This document shows positions 6,691-13,941 of a DNA stretch of 17,294 nt, piece by piece. Under the pieces are notes generated by a model. The model was not told where the DNA came from and ran no database searches. It was given only the letters and a program-made list of their open reading frames with translations. Both the position numbers and the translations under genes were made by a program. Each line of letters begins with the position of its first letter. Within the stretch, counting starts at the first letter, position 1. Source of the stretch: Pseudomonadota bacterium (GTDB lineage: Bacteria > SAR324 > XYD2-FULL-50-16 > JAHJRI01); the NCBI GenBank assembly GCA_022360105.1, contig JAKSDL010000268.1, positions 1-17,294 on the forward strand. The letters are read 5' to 3'.

Positions 6691-6982
6691 CAAGTCTTCA
6701 ATCCTGCTTTCACCTTAGTCTATTTTGTTCGAACTGCTAGAAAATACGGGACGGTCAAGGGCTGTGGTACAACAAAGGAGGCTAAAAAAACCGACCTGAT
6801 ATCGGCAATACCTGTCATAGTTCCTTTTTAAACCCGGTTTACATTTTAGTTCGGCAAAGAATAGTCTAAGATTTTGCACAATAACGACTATAGCGACCAA
6901 GGAAAAAAGAACAATGGATTTTGCAAAGGTTCATTGTTTCGTAACGGAACTAATTCCATCAAAACAGTGCAGGGTTATTACA

Positions 6983-7720
6983 ATGAATATTTCACAATTA
7001 TTAGTTGAGCTGGAGAGAACCGATGGTGTTTTTCCCGGGGAAGCTATTACACAGATTCTTGATCGAAAAGAAGAAAGTATTCCCGTATTGCTTACTATCC
7101 TCGAAAAATCGATTACCGAAGTGGATACACTGCTTGCAGAGGAAGATTATTTCGGGCACATCTATGCCATGTTTCTACTGGCGCAATTAAGAGAAAAACT
7201 TGCTTATAAACTCATTGCCGATTTTTTCTCTTTACCGGAAGAAACAACCTGGGAGTTGACAGGTGATATTCTTACTGAGGATCTGGGTCGAATCTTAGCT
7301 TCGGTATCCTGCGGAGACACGACTCATATAAATAAAATGATTGAGAATCCGGACCTGGAAAGCCTGATTAGGGCCTCTGCCCTGGATGCCCTGCTGATCC
7401 TTCTAAAAAACGGAGAACTGGAACGACAATCACTAATCGATTACTTTAAAGAGCTTTTTGAAGAAAGATTGGAAAAAGAAACATCCATGGTATGGAATCA
7501 CCTGGTGGTGAGTAGTGTCAATGTTTACCCGGAGGAGCTACACCCGTTAATCAAGGAAGCATACGCCAAAAACCTGGTAGATGATGAGTTCATTCCATAC
7601 AGCAGTGTCGAAGAAGCACTTTCCTGCGACAAGGAAACGGTGCTGAACTGGCTTAGTGAAAATCCCGACTATACCCTGGTCACAGATGCGGTAGCAGACA
7701 TCTCCAAGTGGCTGGCTTAG
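6983..7720 (+). CDS. DUF1186 family protein
   Basis: From ATG 6983 this is a 245-residue, helix-rich, acidic cytoplasmic protein. The pattern ISQLLVELERTDGVFPGEAI at the start, the middle EDYFGHIYAMFLLAQLRE, and SLIDYFKELFEERLEKET followed by VWNHLVVSSVNVYPEELHPL and YAKNLVDDEFIPYSSVEEAL match what I know of the DUF1186 family (HEAT-like helical repeats, function unknown). An upstream in-frame ATG at 6914 has a better ribosome site (AAGGA) and would add 23 residues; I chose 6983 because family proteins begin close to the helix there. Many relatives carry a C-terminal SEC-C zinc motif, which is absent here. A strong terminator follows, so it is probably monocistronic. Confidence 0.82.
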   Translation: MNISQLLVELERTDGVFPGEAITQILDRKEESIPVLLTILEKSITEVDTLLAEEDYFGHIYAMFLLAQLREKLAYKLIADFFSLPEETTWELTGDILTEDLGRILASVSCGDTTHINKMIENPDLESLIRASALDALLILLKNGELERQSLIDYFKELFEERLEKETSMVWNHLVVSSVNVYPEELHPLIKEAYAKNLVDDEFIPYSSVEEALSCDKETVLNWLSENPDYTLVTDAVADISKWLA

Positions 7721-7755
7721 CATTTTAGAGTTCAGATTTTATATTTACGGGTTGT

Positions 7756-7784
7756 GCCGGCTTTGCCGGCCGTCTTTCTTTTTT
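7756..7784 (+). terminator. Rho-independent terminator of the DUF1186 gene
   Basis: GCCGGC (7756-7761) and GCCGGC (7765-7770) form a 6-bp GC stem around TTT. A T-rich tract, CGTCTTTCTTTTTT (7771-7784), follows at once. It lies 36 bases after the stop codon and is the clearest intrinsic terminator in the window. Confidence 0.85.
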
Positions 7785-7985
7785 GGACACAATTTCATGC
7801 GAAGTGTTCTTTGATGACTTCCCCTCAAGCAAAACTCCTTTCCAGATCTATTTTGTCGGTTTAAAATTATAGGTAGCTGAACTTTCAATTCACGCTTCAT
7901 TCAGACCTATCTCCAACCTTGGTTGTCAAAGGTTGTAGGAAGACTTTTTGTCACCGGGGTAAACTCATATATTAAAGGATACCGT

Positions 7986-8339
7986 ATGGCATATATTGAT
8001 GGTTTTGTAGCGGCAGTTCCCATAAAGAACAAGGAACAGTACATCGAACACGCTCGAAAATCCGCGGAAGCATTTAAAGATCATGGGGCATTATCACTGG
8101 TGGAATGTTGGGGAGATGATGTACCCGATGGTGATCTGACTTCTTTTCCCATGGCTGTTAAATGCAAGGAAGATGAAGTTGTCTGTTTCTCATGGATAAC
8201 GTGGCCATCACGTGAAGTGAGAAATGAAGGGATAAAAAATGCAATGTCCGATCCCAGGCTTGATCCGGGTTCCAATCCCATGCCTTTTGACGGAAAACGG
8301 ATGATCTACGGCGGTTTCGAAATGGTGGTTAATGAATAG
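7986..8339 (+). CDS. DUF1428 (YbaA-like) protein
   Basis: From ATG 7986, preceded by AAAGGA seven bases upstream, this is a 117-residue protein. A longer frame from 7923 has no ribosome site and adds 21 non-conserved residues. Segments YIDGFVAAVPIKNKEQYIEHA, ALSLVECWGDDVPDG, TSFPMAVKCKEDEVVCFSWI, WPSREVRNEG and PFDGKRMIYGGFEMV match the DUF1428 family, including E. coli YbaA, which has a dimeric alpha-beta barrel fold. The biochemical role is unknown to me. It is followed after 23 bases by a small gene and is probably co-transcribed with it. Confidence 0.9.
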   Translation: MAYIDGFVAAVPIKNKEQYIEHARKSAEAFKDHGALSLVECWGDDVPDGDLTSFPMAVKCKEDEVVCFSWITWPSREVRNEGIKNAMSDPRLDPGSNPMPFDGKRMIYGGFEMVVNE

Positions 8340-8362
8340 ATGTCCAAACAGTTGTTGAAGTC

Positions 8363-8608
8363 ATGAAAAAAGAGTATTCCAAGCTGCTCAATGCTCTAAA
8401 ACTTGACAAATCAGGAGACTGGGACGCTGCGCACAGAATTGTTCAAAATATTGAGTCCAAAGAAGCTTTCCTGGTTCATGCTTATCTGCACCGTAAGGAA
8501 GGCGATCTTTCCAATGCTCGCTATTGGTATAACAGGGCCGGGGCAAACGAGTTCATCGGCAAGTTGGAAGATGAATGGAAAGACTTATTCAATCTGATCA
8601 ATGTATAG
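8363..8608 (+). CDS. Small conserved helical protein (81 residues)
   Basis: The protein reads as a compact set of helices: GDWDAAHRIVQNIESKEAF, then VHAYLHRKEGDLSNARYWYN, then a C-terminal LEDEWKDLFNLI. The AYLHRKEGD-x-x-NA-x-YWY-x-RAG pattern is one I recognise from widespread unannotated small proteins; it resembles a single TPR-like helix pair. No function is known to me. The start has no clear Shine-Dalgarno, which fits translation coupled to the DUF1428 gene 23 bases upstream. It has no signal peptide and is likely cytoplasmic. Confidence 0.8.
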   Translation: MKKEYSKLLNALKLDKSGDWDAAHRIVQNIESKEAFLVHAYLHRKEGDLSNARYWYNRAGANEFIGKLEDEWKDLFNLINV

Positions 8609-9092
8609 TCTTCCCGGGCGAGCTTCCACATTCAATCGTTGTTAAGGCATGAGTGGATTCGATTTTCCAGGCCCACCTGCGCCGGTAAGAAGCTAGCCAT
8701 CTAGACCTCCGTTGGTGGGTTCGTCGTTGCAGTGCTTAATCCATCCTACCTTTTATACAATGTAGCTGGTTATCAATTGTTAATATCTACAATCAATGAT
8801 CTTTTGGAAAGATGTAGGATGGGCAACTTGTTGCCCATCAATTGGACCTTTAGATAACACCCGGTTTTGTCATTGGGTATCCAAGACAAACTACGATTTG
8901 GAAAAAAACAGCAATGCGGGCACAATTCCTTTTACGGCTTCCTCGTAATATAATAAATTAGTTAAATTGCGGTCACTTGGATTGGTGTTAAATCGTTTCG
9001 GAAACTGTAAGGAATCGAATATCGATCGCGTTCAGTCCGGTAAACTGCCTTCCTGGATTAATTTTCCTGATCATTGTTAATTAATTGTTATT
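8609..9092. other. Intergenic region with an inverted copy of the palindromic repeat
   Basis: About 480 bases without a supported gene. It holds the third 29-bp repeat (8813-8841). CCATCCTAC (8741-8749) is inverted with respect to GTAGGATGG at 8814-8822, part of that repeat, so the element may extend over roughly 100 bases. Otherwise I see AT-rich sequence before the next start codon and no clear promoter. Confidence 0.5.
8813..8841 (-). repeat. 29-bp palindromic intergenic repeat, copy C
   Basis: This is the exact reverse complement of the 29 bases at 155-183 and 222-250. Arms are GATGGGCAAC (8818-8827) and GTTGCCCATC (8830-8839) around TT. It lies in a gene-free stretch about 8.6 kb from the other copies, which argues for a dispersed genomic repeat family. 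Confidence 0.9.
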
Positions 9093-9764
9093 ATGAATGT
9101 TGAACAAGCCTGCAGACTCTCTGCAGACGGAACAGCCCGAAAAAAAGAAAGAATTCGAACCAAAGAAGGCAACATCCTTGAAGTCAGCTTGTACGCCAAG
9201 TACAATGAAGTACAGGGCAAGTACACAGTTACCCAGTACTTCAACAAGCAAAAGATTCAGACATCCGATCAGTTCCGTAATCCCCACAAAATAAATGGTT
9301 GGAGACCCTCCAGGAGATTTTCCAGCGAAACAGGCGGTGGTTATCAAACCAAGTCCGATTACAACCTCTATTTATTGGTCAGCAAAGACAAATACCAATT
9401 CAACATGGGGATCACCAAGAGTATGTATTCTCGGGTTTTTCAGTTGAGGTTGATGTGGGGAGAATTTGACCTGGAAACCTCAAGCATTGTTTACGGAAAG
9501 AAGAAGCATCTCTACCAGCTTGAACATCTGCTGCAGTTTATGTTTGAGGAGTATCACCTGCCCAGTCCCACAATCTCGGATGCCAGTGCCAAGGACTGGT
9601 TTGATCTGGATTGCTATTGGTACCTGAAAAACGAGATCAGAAGACTGAACAGTTTTCGTGAGGAGAAAATCTATAGAATGTATGAAGGAATAGATCTCAA
9701 TGCCTTTATGGTGGAGGACTCGGATAAGCTGCTTGAGAACGTGGATATCGGCATTGAGGAGTAA
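9093..9764 (+). CDS. GIY-YIG-like domain protein (T5orf172/MUG113-like), tentative
   Basis: This 223-residue protein has a basic N-terminal region (RKKERIRTKEG) and a basic middle (RPSRRF). Residues 93-118 read YLLVSKDKYQFNMGITKSMY and continue SRVFQL. This resembles the core of GIY-YIG-superfamily proteins of the T5orf172/MUG113 type, where a strand is followed by (K/N)-x-G-(I/V)-T and an R-x-x-QL helix. A later helix, YQLEHLLQFMF, places Glu144 where such domains carry the metal-binding Glu. The canonical GIY and YIG motifs are degenerate, so nuclease activity is uncertain. The C-terminus is acidic. No ribosome site is visible before the ATG. The gene ends two bases from the convergent phosphatase gene. 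The fold call is inference from motif shape. Confidence 0.6.
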   Translation: MNVEQACRLSADGTARKKERIRTKEGNILEVSLYAKYNEVQGKYTVTQYFNKQKIQTSDQFRNPHKINGWRPSRRFSSETGGGYQTKSDYNLYLLVSKDKYQFNMGITKSMYSRVFQLRLMWGEFDLETSSIVYGKKKHLYQLEHLLQFMFEEYHLPSPTISDASAKDWFDLDCYWYLKNEIRRLNSFREEKIYRMYEGIDLNAFMVEDSDKLLENVDIGIEE

Positions 9765-9766
9765 TT

Positions 9767-11668
9767 TTACTTTTTGCGGGGTTTCTTCGGTTCAAACAGC
9801 AACGGAGGATCGTTGGGATATATTTCGGCGATTTCTATCGGAGCTCCTTTTTTGTCCAGCGTAACTCTTCCAATTCCGGCCCTGCTAATCAGCCTCCGCT
9901 TTCCGTGTCCTTTGGCCAGACGTTCATAAATTACCATGTCTCTGCGTTTTGTAAACCAGTTAAACGGCGATCTGGGACCATACATGATTCGATTAACAGC
10001 GTCCAGCAATCGTAACAGAAATCTGGGAAATTCATTTTTTATCCCTGAAGAGGTTATCTGCCATATTCCCGGGCAGTTCTTGGTGTAGCGTAGCTCCACA
10101 TCGTAAGCAAAGGAGTAATGCACATCTCCGGAAATAACAACATTGTAGGAGGCAGTTTTGGCATTTTTGAATATTTCCAGCAAGGTAAAGGCTGATTTTC
10201 TGTGCGCCATCCAATTTTCAGCATCTACGGCCAGAGAATAGCCAAAATAAGTAAACAGTCTTTGGATAAGCTCAATTGTCTTAACTCCAAAAATCGGTGC
10301 AGGGGTAACTAAAAGCACGGCATCGGATTTCATCATCTTATGTTGCAGTTTCATCAATGCTTCCCAATCCAAAAGACCGGATGGACTGGCGAGCAGCTTA
10401 TCCCGCCTCCAGCGTCTGGTTCGGCTATCGACAACAATAAGTTTGGGATGCAGGGACACCTCATAATGCCAGTGTTTAAAGGCTAAAACTGAGTCTACCA
10501 GGGCATCATGAGTCTTTTTGCTTGGGTTGGTTGCATAATAATCAACAGACTCCAGGAATTCCTCATCAAAACTATCCGGCGCATTCCCCCAACCCTGGCA
10601 GAGAAAATAGGCGATCAGTCCGTTGCCAATGATTCTCTTGGTTAAAGGGTGACCATATGCCTGCTGTTCCCATTTAGCGGTAAGGTTCCAATCATCGCTT
10701 ATATCGTGGTCGTCAAAAATCATGTAACTGGGTATGTGCGCAAGAAGCCTTTGAACGTTGGGAAGCCGTTCCTTGAAATTGTTGATGATTGCCAACTCCT
10801 TTGAATAGTCATCCCGAAACTTTGTCGGAGATACTTGGGGATCGAAGCTTACAAATTCCCAGGGAGCCGGGGACCAAACCAGTATGTACATTGCCATCCA
10901 CTCGGCAAAGGTGATCAGGTGATTGTGCGCAAAACTGGAAGTAAAAATATGTTTGGCACCGCCTCTTCTATACCAGTGGTTGCCGATTTTGGTTCTGGGC
11001 AGGATCTTTTTTCTTTCGTAATAGCAATGTCGGCTGCTGTAAAGCTCCCGGCTGTTGTTTACAACAGCGTGTTCAAATTCCTCTTCGTAAATCCCAAGTA
11101 ATTCTATTACCTGGTGAATAGCCTGCAACATTGGCCCTGCCACATCATCTGCATAAACCTGGTCACCCGTAAGCACTAATAAGGCCGGGCGTATTTCGAT
11201 ATCATCAAGGGTCGATTGAATTTCTTTATCCAGTCCAATAAAAGTATCTTCTCCGTCAAAATGAGGTTTACGGCAGGACCCATGAAAGAAGCGATGAATC
11301 GATTTACGAACCACGAAAGAGGGTCGTTTTTGATTTGGATAGACTATATGCGGAATCAGATCAGTCAGAAGGGTATTGTTGGCATCTTCAATTTCCAGGT
11401 CGTATTCCAGAGTCCGATCAGTCGCGAACCCTCCTTTAGGTCGAATTTCCGCTAAATGAACCCACGCGTGTTTTCCAAAACGGAAAGTCTTTAAATTTGA
11501 ATAGTTTAGAGGTAGATTAAGAAACGGTGTGGTTTCGTTGGAATAGAAACATTTGAACCGGACTTTCAGCGGTCTTGGAGATATCCACCAGAGGACCAGT
11601 CTGTTTTCTGTCAACCTGCGCACCAGGGGGCCGCAGATAAATTCCGGAAGCGGTTGTGATTGATCCAT
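9767..11668 (-). CDS. PhoD-like metallophosphatase family protein
   Basis: This 633-residue protein has an N-terminal beta-rich region (about 1-120) and a metallophosphatase domain. Motifs in order are FFHGSCRKP (130-133 is GSCR), LVLTGDQVYADD (168-175), MIFDDHDISDDWN (318-328), VVDSRTRRWRR (413-422) and VVISGDVHYSF (512-520). This set is typical of PhoD-type phosphatases/phosphodiesterases; Asp, His and Asn side chains in it bind the metals. No Sec or Tat signal is present, unlike secreted PhoD of Bacillus, so it is probably cytoplasmic and its natural substrate is unclear. The last 60 residues are basic and Pro-rich (EPKKPRKK). No clear Shine-Dalgarno precedes the ATG. It is transcribed from near the hip locus. 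Confidence 0.88.
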   Translation of the reverse strand: MDQSQPLPEFICGPLVRRLTENRLVLWWISPRPLKVRFKCFYSNETTPFLNLPLNYSNLKTFRFGKHAWVHLAEIRPKGGFATDRTLEYDLEIEDANNTLLTDLIPHIVYPNQKRPSFVVRKSIHRFFHGSCRKPHFDGEDTFIGLDKEIQSTLDDIEIRPALLVLTGDQVYADDVAGPMLQAIHQVIELLGIYEEEFEHAVVNNSRELYSSRHCYYERKKILPRTKIGNHWYRRGGAKHIFTSSFAHNHLITFAEWMAMYILVWSPAPWEFVSFDPQVSPTKFRDDYSKELAIINNFKERLPNVQRLLAHIPSYMIFDDHDISDDWNLTAKWEQQAYGHPLTKRIIGNGLIAYFLCQGWGNAPDSFDEEFLESVDYYATNPSKKTHDALVDSVLAFKHWHYEVSLHPKLIVVDSRTRRWRRDKLLASPSGLLDWEALMKLQHKMMKSDAVLLVTPAPIFGVKTIELIQRLFTYFGYSLAVDAENWMAHRKSAFTLLEIFKNAKTASYNVVISGDVHYSFAYDVELRYTKNCPGIWQITSSGIKNEFPRFLLRLLDAVNRIMYGPRSPFNWFTKRRDMVIYERLAKGHGKRRLISRAGIGRVTLDKKGAPIEIAEIYPNDPPLLFEPKKPRKK

Positions 11669-11800
11669 ATAATAACTTAAGGGAAGGTCGTAGTTTAGGT
11701 CTGAACAAAAAACAAGTACTTGAAGCGTTATCTATTAAATTATCTGATCCGGTGTTGGCTGATCAAGGTGTAACATTCGCAATTCTTCCCTGGTTTTGGT

Positions 11801-12730
11801 TCAACCTACAGAAAAAATTCTATCGAAACGGGTAGTTATCACGTCGATATAATTATCTTGCATGGTTTTGGACAAAAAGCTGCTTTTGATGATTGTCGTC
11901 CATGATTCGGCTGCTGCCAGTATCTTTTTAGTGACCTTTTGGATGGTTTTATCATTCAACTGCAGACAATTGCTGCCAAAATAATCAATCAAATCAGTTT
12001 TTGTTAGTTTTCTTTTTTTTGCATGAAGTGGCAGCGCCATTTCTTCCACCGGATTTGGTATGGCAATACTTGTATTTAACAGGTCATAGACTGGTGAAAG
12101 CATAATTTTATTTTTTGTGTTGATGAGTGAAAAGTTTTTCAGATGCATATCCTCATTGCCTGTTAAAAACGAAAACAAGACGGAGAGAAAGAGCTTTTGC
12201 TTTTCCACAACCGGATAAGTGCAGTATTGATCCACGATTTTTACAACCTTCTCCATGCTGGATTTATACTTGGTCTCCCTTGATAAGCCGGATAACTGCG
12301 CAAAATCTTCCATGGCAACCTTTTTACTTCTTCCTTCCCGGTCAAATCGTTTTATTACATAAGTAAGCTGCTGGTCTTCCCCTCGAACCAAAAAGTGTAA
12401 TGGCACATCCAAACCACAAGTCTTTGCCAGCTTCATGGTCAGGTCTTCGTTCTCCGGCAGCTCGGGATATTCAGGAGATTGGGGCTTGAGAATAAAGTTG
12501 CCCCCTTTGTTCACAAGCTCAAATTCACCTTGCTTGATGTTTAGTCTCGCGGAAAGTTTAGGCTGCACACCTTGGATGGACATCTTTTCTACTCTGGCAG
12601 CGGCTTCCTGTCTCAAAGCCTCCTTGGTAAACGGCAGATTTGCCAGGTGTTTCAAATTGCGATGAACCTGTTTTAATCCATCGGGACTGTAATCAACCGG
12701 TGATGGCTGATAGGTGATTAGACATCTCAT
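11801..12730 (-). CDS. hipT: HipT-like serine/threonine kinase toxin (HipA kinase core)
   Basis: This 309-residue protein from ATG 12730 corresponds to HipA lacking its N-subdomain 1. GGAGGA lies five bases before the start; a longer frame to 12781 is unlikely. MSIQGVQPKLSARLN is the HipA-type glycine-rich loop (Ser51-Ile52-Gln53). VIKRFDRE (126-132), GNEDMHLKNFS (catalytic Asp194, Asn199) and SPVYDLLNT (metal-binding Asp216) complete the kinase. Asp194, Asn199 and Asp216 match the spacing of Asp309, Asn314 and about Asp332 in E. coli HipA. HipT of the E. coli O127 HipBST system phosphorylates tryptophanyl-tRNA synthetase and is autophosphorylated at a Ser-Ile-Ser motif; here the second serine is Gln. 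All catalytic residues are present. The target here is unknown. Confidence 0.9.
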   Translation of the reverse strand: MRCLITYQPSPVDYSPDGLKQVHRNLKHLANLPFTKEALRQEAAARVEKMSIQGVQPKLSARLNIKQGEFELVNKGGNFILKPQSPEYPELPENEDLTMKLAKTCGLDVPLHFLVRGEDQQLTYVIKRFDREGRSKKVAMEDFAQLSGLSRETKYKSSMEKVVKIVDQYCTYPVVEKQKLFLSVLFSFLTGNEDMHLKNFSLINTKNKIMLSPVYDLLNTSIAIPNPVEEMALPLHAKKRKLTKTDLIDYFGSNCLQLNDKTIQKVTKKILAAAESWTTIIKSSFLSKTMQDNYIDVITTRFDRIFSVG

Positions 12731-12731
12731 A

Positions 12732-13040
12732 TCATTCCTCCACGATGGTGACAGAACCAACCATATCTTCACCTGTTGCAATCAGCTGGCTGAAAGGATC
12801 GTTACGATCGATTTTTAGTCTCCTGATTAACGCCTCCAATTGATAGCCTTCAGGTAAGAGTCCATCAAAAAAAGAGGGAAAAGAATCAAACATGTATGAT
12901 GCTTCCTGAACCGGCATAGTCAGTGATATTGGATGTCCCTCATAATTTGGCAGGTATTGAAACTCGTATCTCCTGTTTTGTTCATGCTCTATCAAGTGTC
13001 CCGCCGGCAGGCCCTGCTGGAATACCAAACATTTACGCAT
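12732..13040 (-). CDS. hipS: HipS-like protein (stand-alone HipA N-subdomain 1)
   Basis: This 102-residue protein starts at MRKCLVFQQGLPAGHL, with GGAG six bases upstream, and overlaps the end of hipB by 8 bases. The segments YLPNYEGHPISLTMPV, FPSFFDGLLPEGYQ and FSQLIATGEDMVGSVTIVEE are the HipA N-subdomain 1 (couple_hipA) signature. In HipBST systems this small protein, not HipB, is the main antitoxin of the kinase. Its stop is one base from the hipT start, so the two are separate coupled genes rather than a broken hipA. The frame continues cleanly and each gene has its own ribosome site. Confidence 0.88.
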   Translation of the reverse strand: MRKCLVFQQGLPAGHLIEHEQNRRYEFQYLPNYEGHPISLTMPVQEASYMFDSFPSFFDGLLPEGYQLEALIRRLKIDRNDPFSQLIATGEDMVGSVTIVEE

Positions 13041-13248
13041 TCTGCTCTCCGGTCGGTAAGATAAATCGTACTTCAATGTTAAGAACATGAAGTATTTTTA
13101 ATAGATTAGAAAACTGAATAGTCAATTTACCTTTTTCAATTTCATAAACCATATTTTTCGCCACTCCGGCCAGATCTGCCAATTCTCTCTGGGTTAAACC
13201 TGCATGCTTTCTGGCTGTGAGGATCGTTTCGGAAAGATCTTGAGTCAT
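13033..13248 (-). CDS. hipB: HipB-like XRE-family transcriptional repressor
   Basis: This 71-residue helix-turn-helix protein has the XRE pattern ARKHAGLTQRELADLAGVAKNMVYEIEKGK (about 12-41), followed by FSNLLKILHVLNIEVRF and a short C-terminal strand, as in HipB. It should bind palindromic operators in its own promoter as a dimer and bring the HipS/HipT complex there for co-repression. Three such palindromes lie upstream, one overlapping the ribosome site (AAAGG) of this gene. It is the first gene of the operon and its last 8 bases overlap hipS. Confidence 0.92.
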   Translation of the reverse strand: MTQDLSETILTARKHAGLTQRELADLAGVAKNMVYEIEKGKLTIQFSNLLKILHVLNIEVRFILPTGEQNA

Positions 13249-13251
13249 AAA

Positions 13252-13269
13252 TTACCTTTAAATAGGGAA
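13252..13269. promoter_or_regulatory. Predicted HipB operator O1
   Basis: TTACC, an 8-base AT-rich spacer and GGGAA form an 18-bp dyad with one arm mismatch. It lies 4-21 bases upstream of the hipB start and covers its ribosome site. The 5-N8-5 layout equals the TATCC-N8-GGATA operator of E. coli HipB. Bases after it, to 13285, repeat at O2. Confidence 0.65.
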
Positions 13270-13298
13270 AAATAGATGTTTTTGGATAGATTAAAACA

Positions 13299-13317
13299 GT
13301 TGCTTGAATAAAGCAAC
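13299..13317. repeat. 7-bp inverted repeat between operators O1 and O2
   Basis: GTTGCTT (13299-13305) and AAGCAAC (13311-13317) flank GAATA. On the minus strand the outer arm provides TTGCTT, which with TAATCT 17 bases further on could form a weak hip promoter just downstream of O2. The promoter reading is speculative. Confidence 0.4.
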
Positions 13318-13322
13318 GATTA

Positions 13323-13340
13323 TTCCCTTTTAAATGGGAA
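13323..13340. promoter_or_regulatory. Predicted HipB operator O2
   Basis: TTCCC, TTTTAAAT and GGGAA form perfect 5-base arms around an 8-base centre. It starts exactly 71 bp from O1. GGGAAAAA and then ATGTTTTTGG follow, as at O1 (18 of 21 bases identical in 13336-13356 against 13265-13285). Confidence 0.72.
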
Positions 13341-13393
13341 AAAATTATGTTTTTGGTTGTCTACTCTTGTCGCACAAATTAAAAAGATCAGAA

Positions 13394-13411
13394 TTCCCTT
13401 TATAAAGGGAA
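13394..13411. promoter_or_regulatory. Predicted HipB operator O3
   Basis: TTCCC, TTTATAAA and GGGAA form a completely symmetrical 18-bp palindrome. It starts exactly 71 bp from O2. The centre contains TATAAA, so it may overlap a promoter -10 element on one strand. Confidence 0.72.
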
Positions 13412-13558
13412 AAAATCCAAAATGAAATTAAGACGAACAGAAGCAAGGCTGGCACTCGCTTGAATTTCAGGATTGAATAACGTAGTGTGCTGAAGAAAAC
13501 CAGCTAAATCAAAATTTCCAATGGAGTCCAACATGCTACTTCAGTGAATTGCCACTCT

Positions 13559-13941
13559 ATGCACTGCGGCAATCCTAGCTGGCATTTTGTCCGGTTTTTT
13601 GAAAAATCCGATCCCGATTTTAAGATCTTTGACCGTGACTCGCGAGGTATTCCGTTTGAGTACAGATGGATATCTTCCGGTTTTGTGGAGTTCAGGGTGA
13701 AGCAACAGGTTTAACGGTTAGAATGTTGCGGATTAGCTGCAAAAACGCCTTTTCGATATCGATTTGAGGATCATGGAGATTTGGATGTTGTGATTAATAG
13801 CAGAGTTCATGATATAGACTGTCCCCATGATATCGATATCAAATCCAAAAAGCAGAAAAAGAAAAAACCGGCACTGCCAAGAAAAAGTCGTCAAAGGAAA
13901 CAAAGAAGAAAACTTCAAAAACCACCAAAAAGAAAGGGTAA
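13559..13941 (+). pseudogene. Degraded or frameshifted gene upstream of mipA-like gene
   Basis: One frame, open from 13508 with an ATG at 13559, reads CGNPSWHFVRFFEKSDPDF, then KIFDRDSRGIPFEYRWISSG, and stops at TAA 13712-13714. The same frame resumes with AAKTPFRYRFEDHGDLDVVI and NSRVHDIDCPHDIDIK, partly echoing the first piece (PFEYRW against PFRYRF). Beyond the A-runs at about 13848-13867 the coding-like frame shifts by -1: TGTAKKKSSKETKKKTSKTT followed by KKKG and a TAA at 13939-13941. In that frame the non-A changes fall mainly in third positions of Lys codons, which suggests real coding history. The TAA abuts the ATG of the next gene, implying former coupling. No good start signal is visible. 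The family is not recognised. Nonsense plus frameshift decay is most likely; programmed recoding or sequence errors are alternatives. Confidence 0.5.

Noticed and set aside
6772..6804. AAAGGAGG followed by a CCGA/TCGG stem between the amidase and DUF1186 genes
   Set aside because: No start codon follows the ribosome-site-like sequence, and the stem is only 4 bp without a T-run.
12730..12732. Possibility that hipS and hipT are one hipA gene broken by a frameshift
   Set aside because: The stop and start are one base apart with an ideal GGAGGA ribosome site, and the split falls at the known HipS/HipT boundary.
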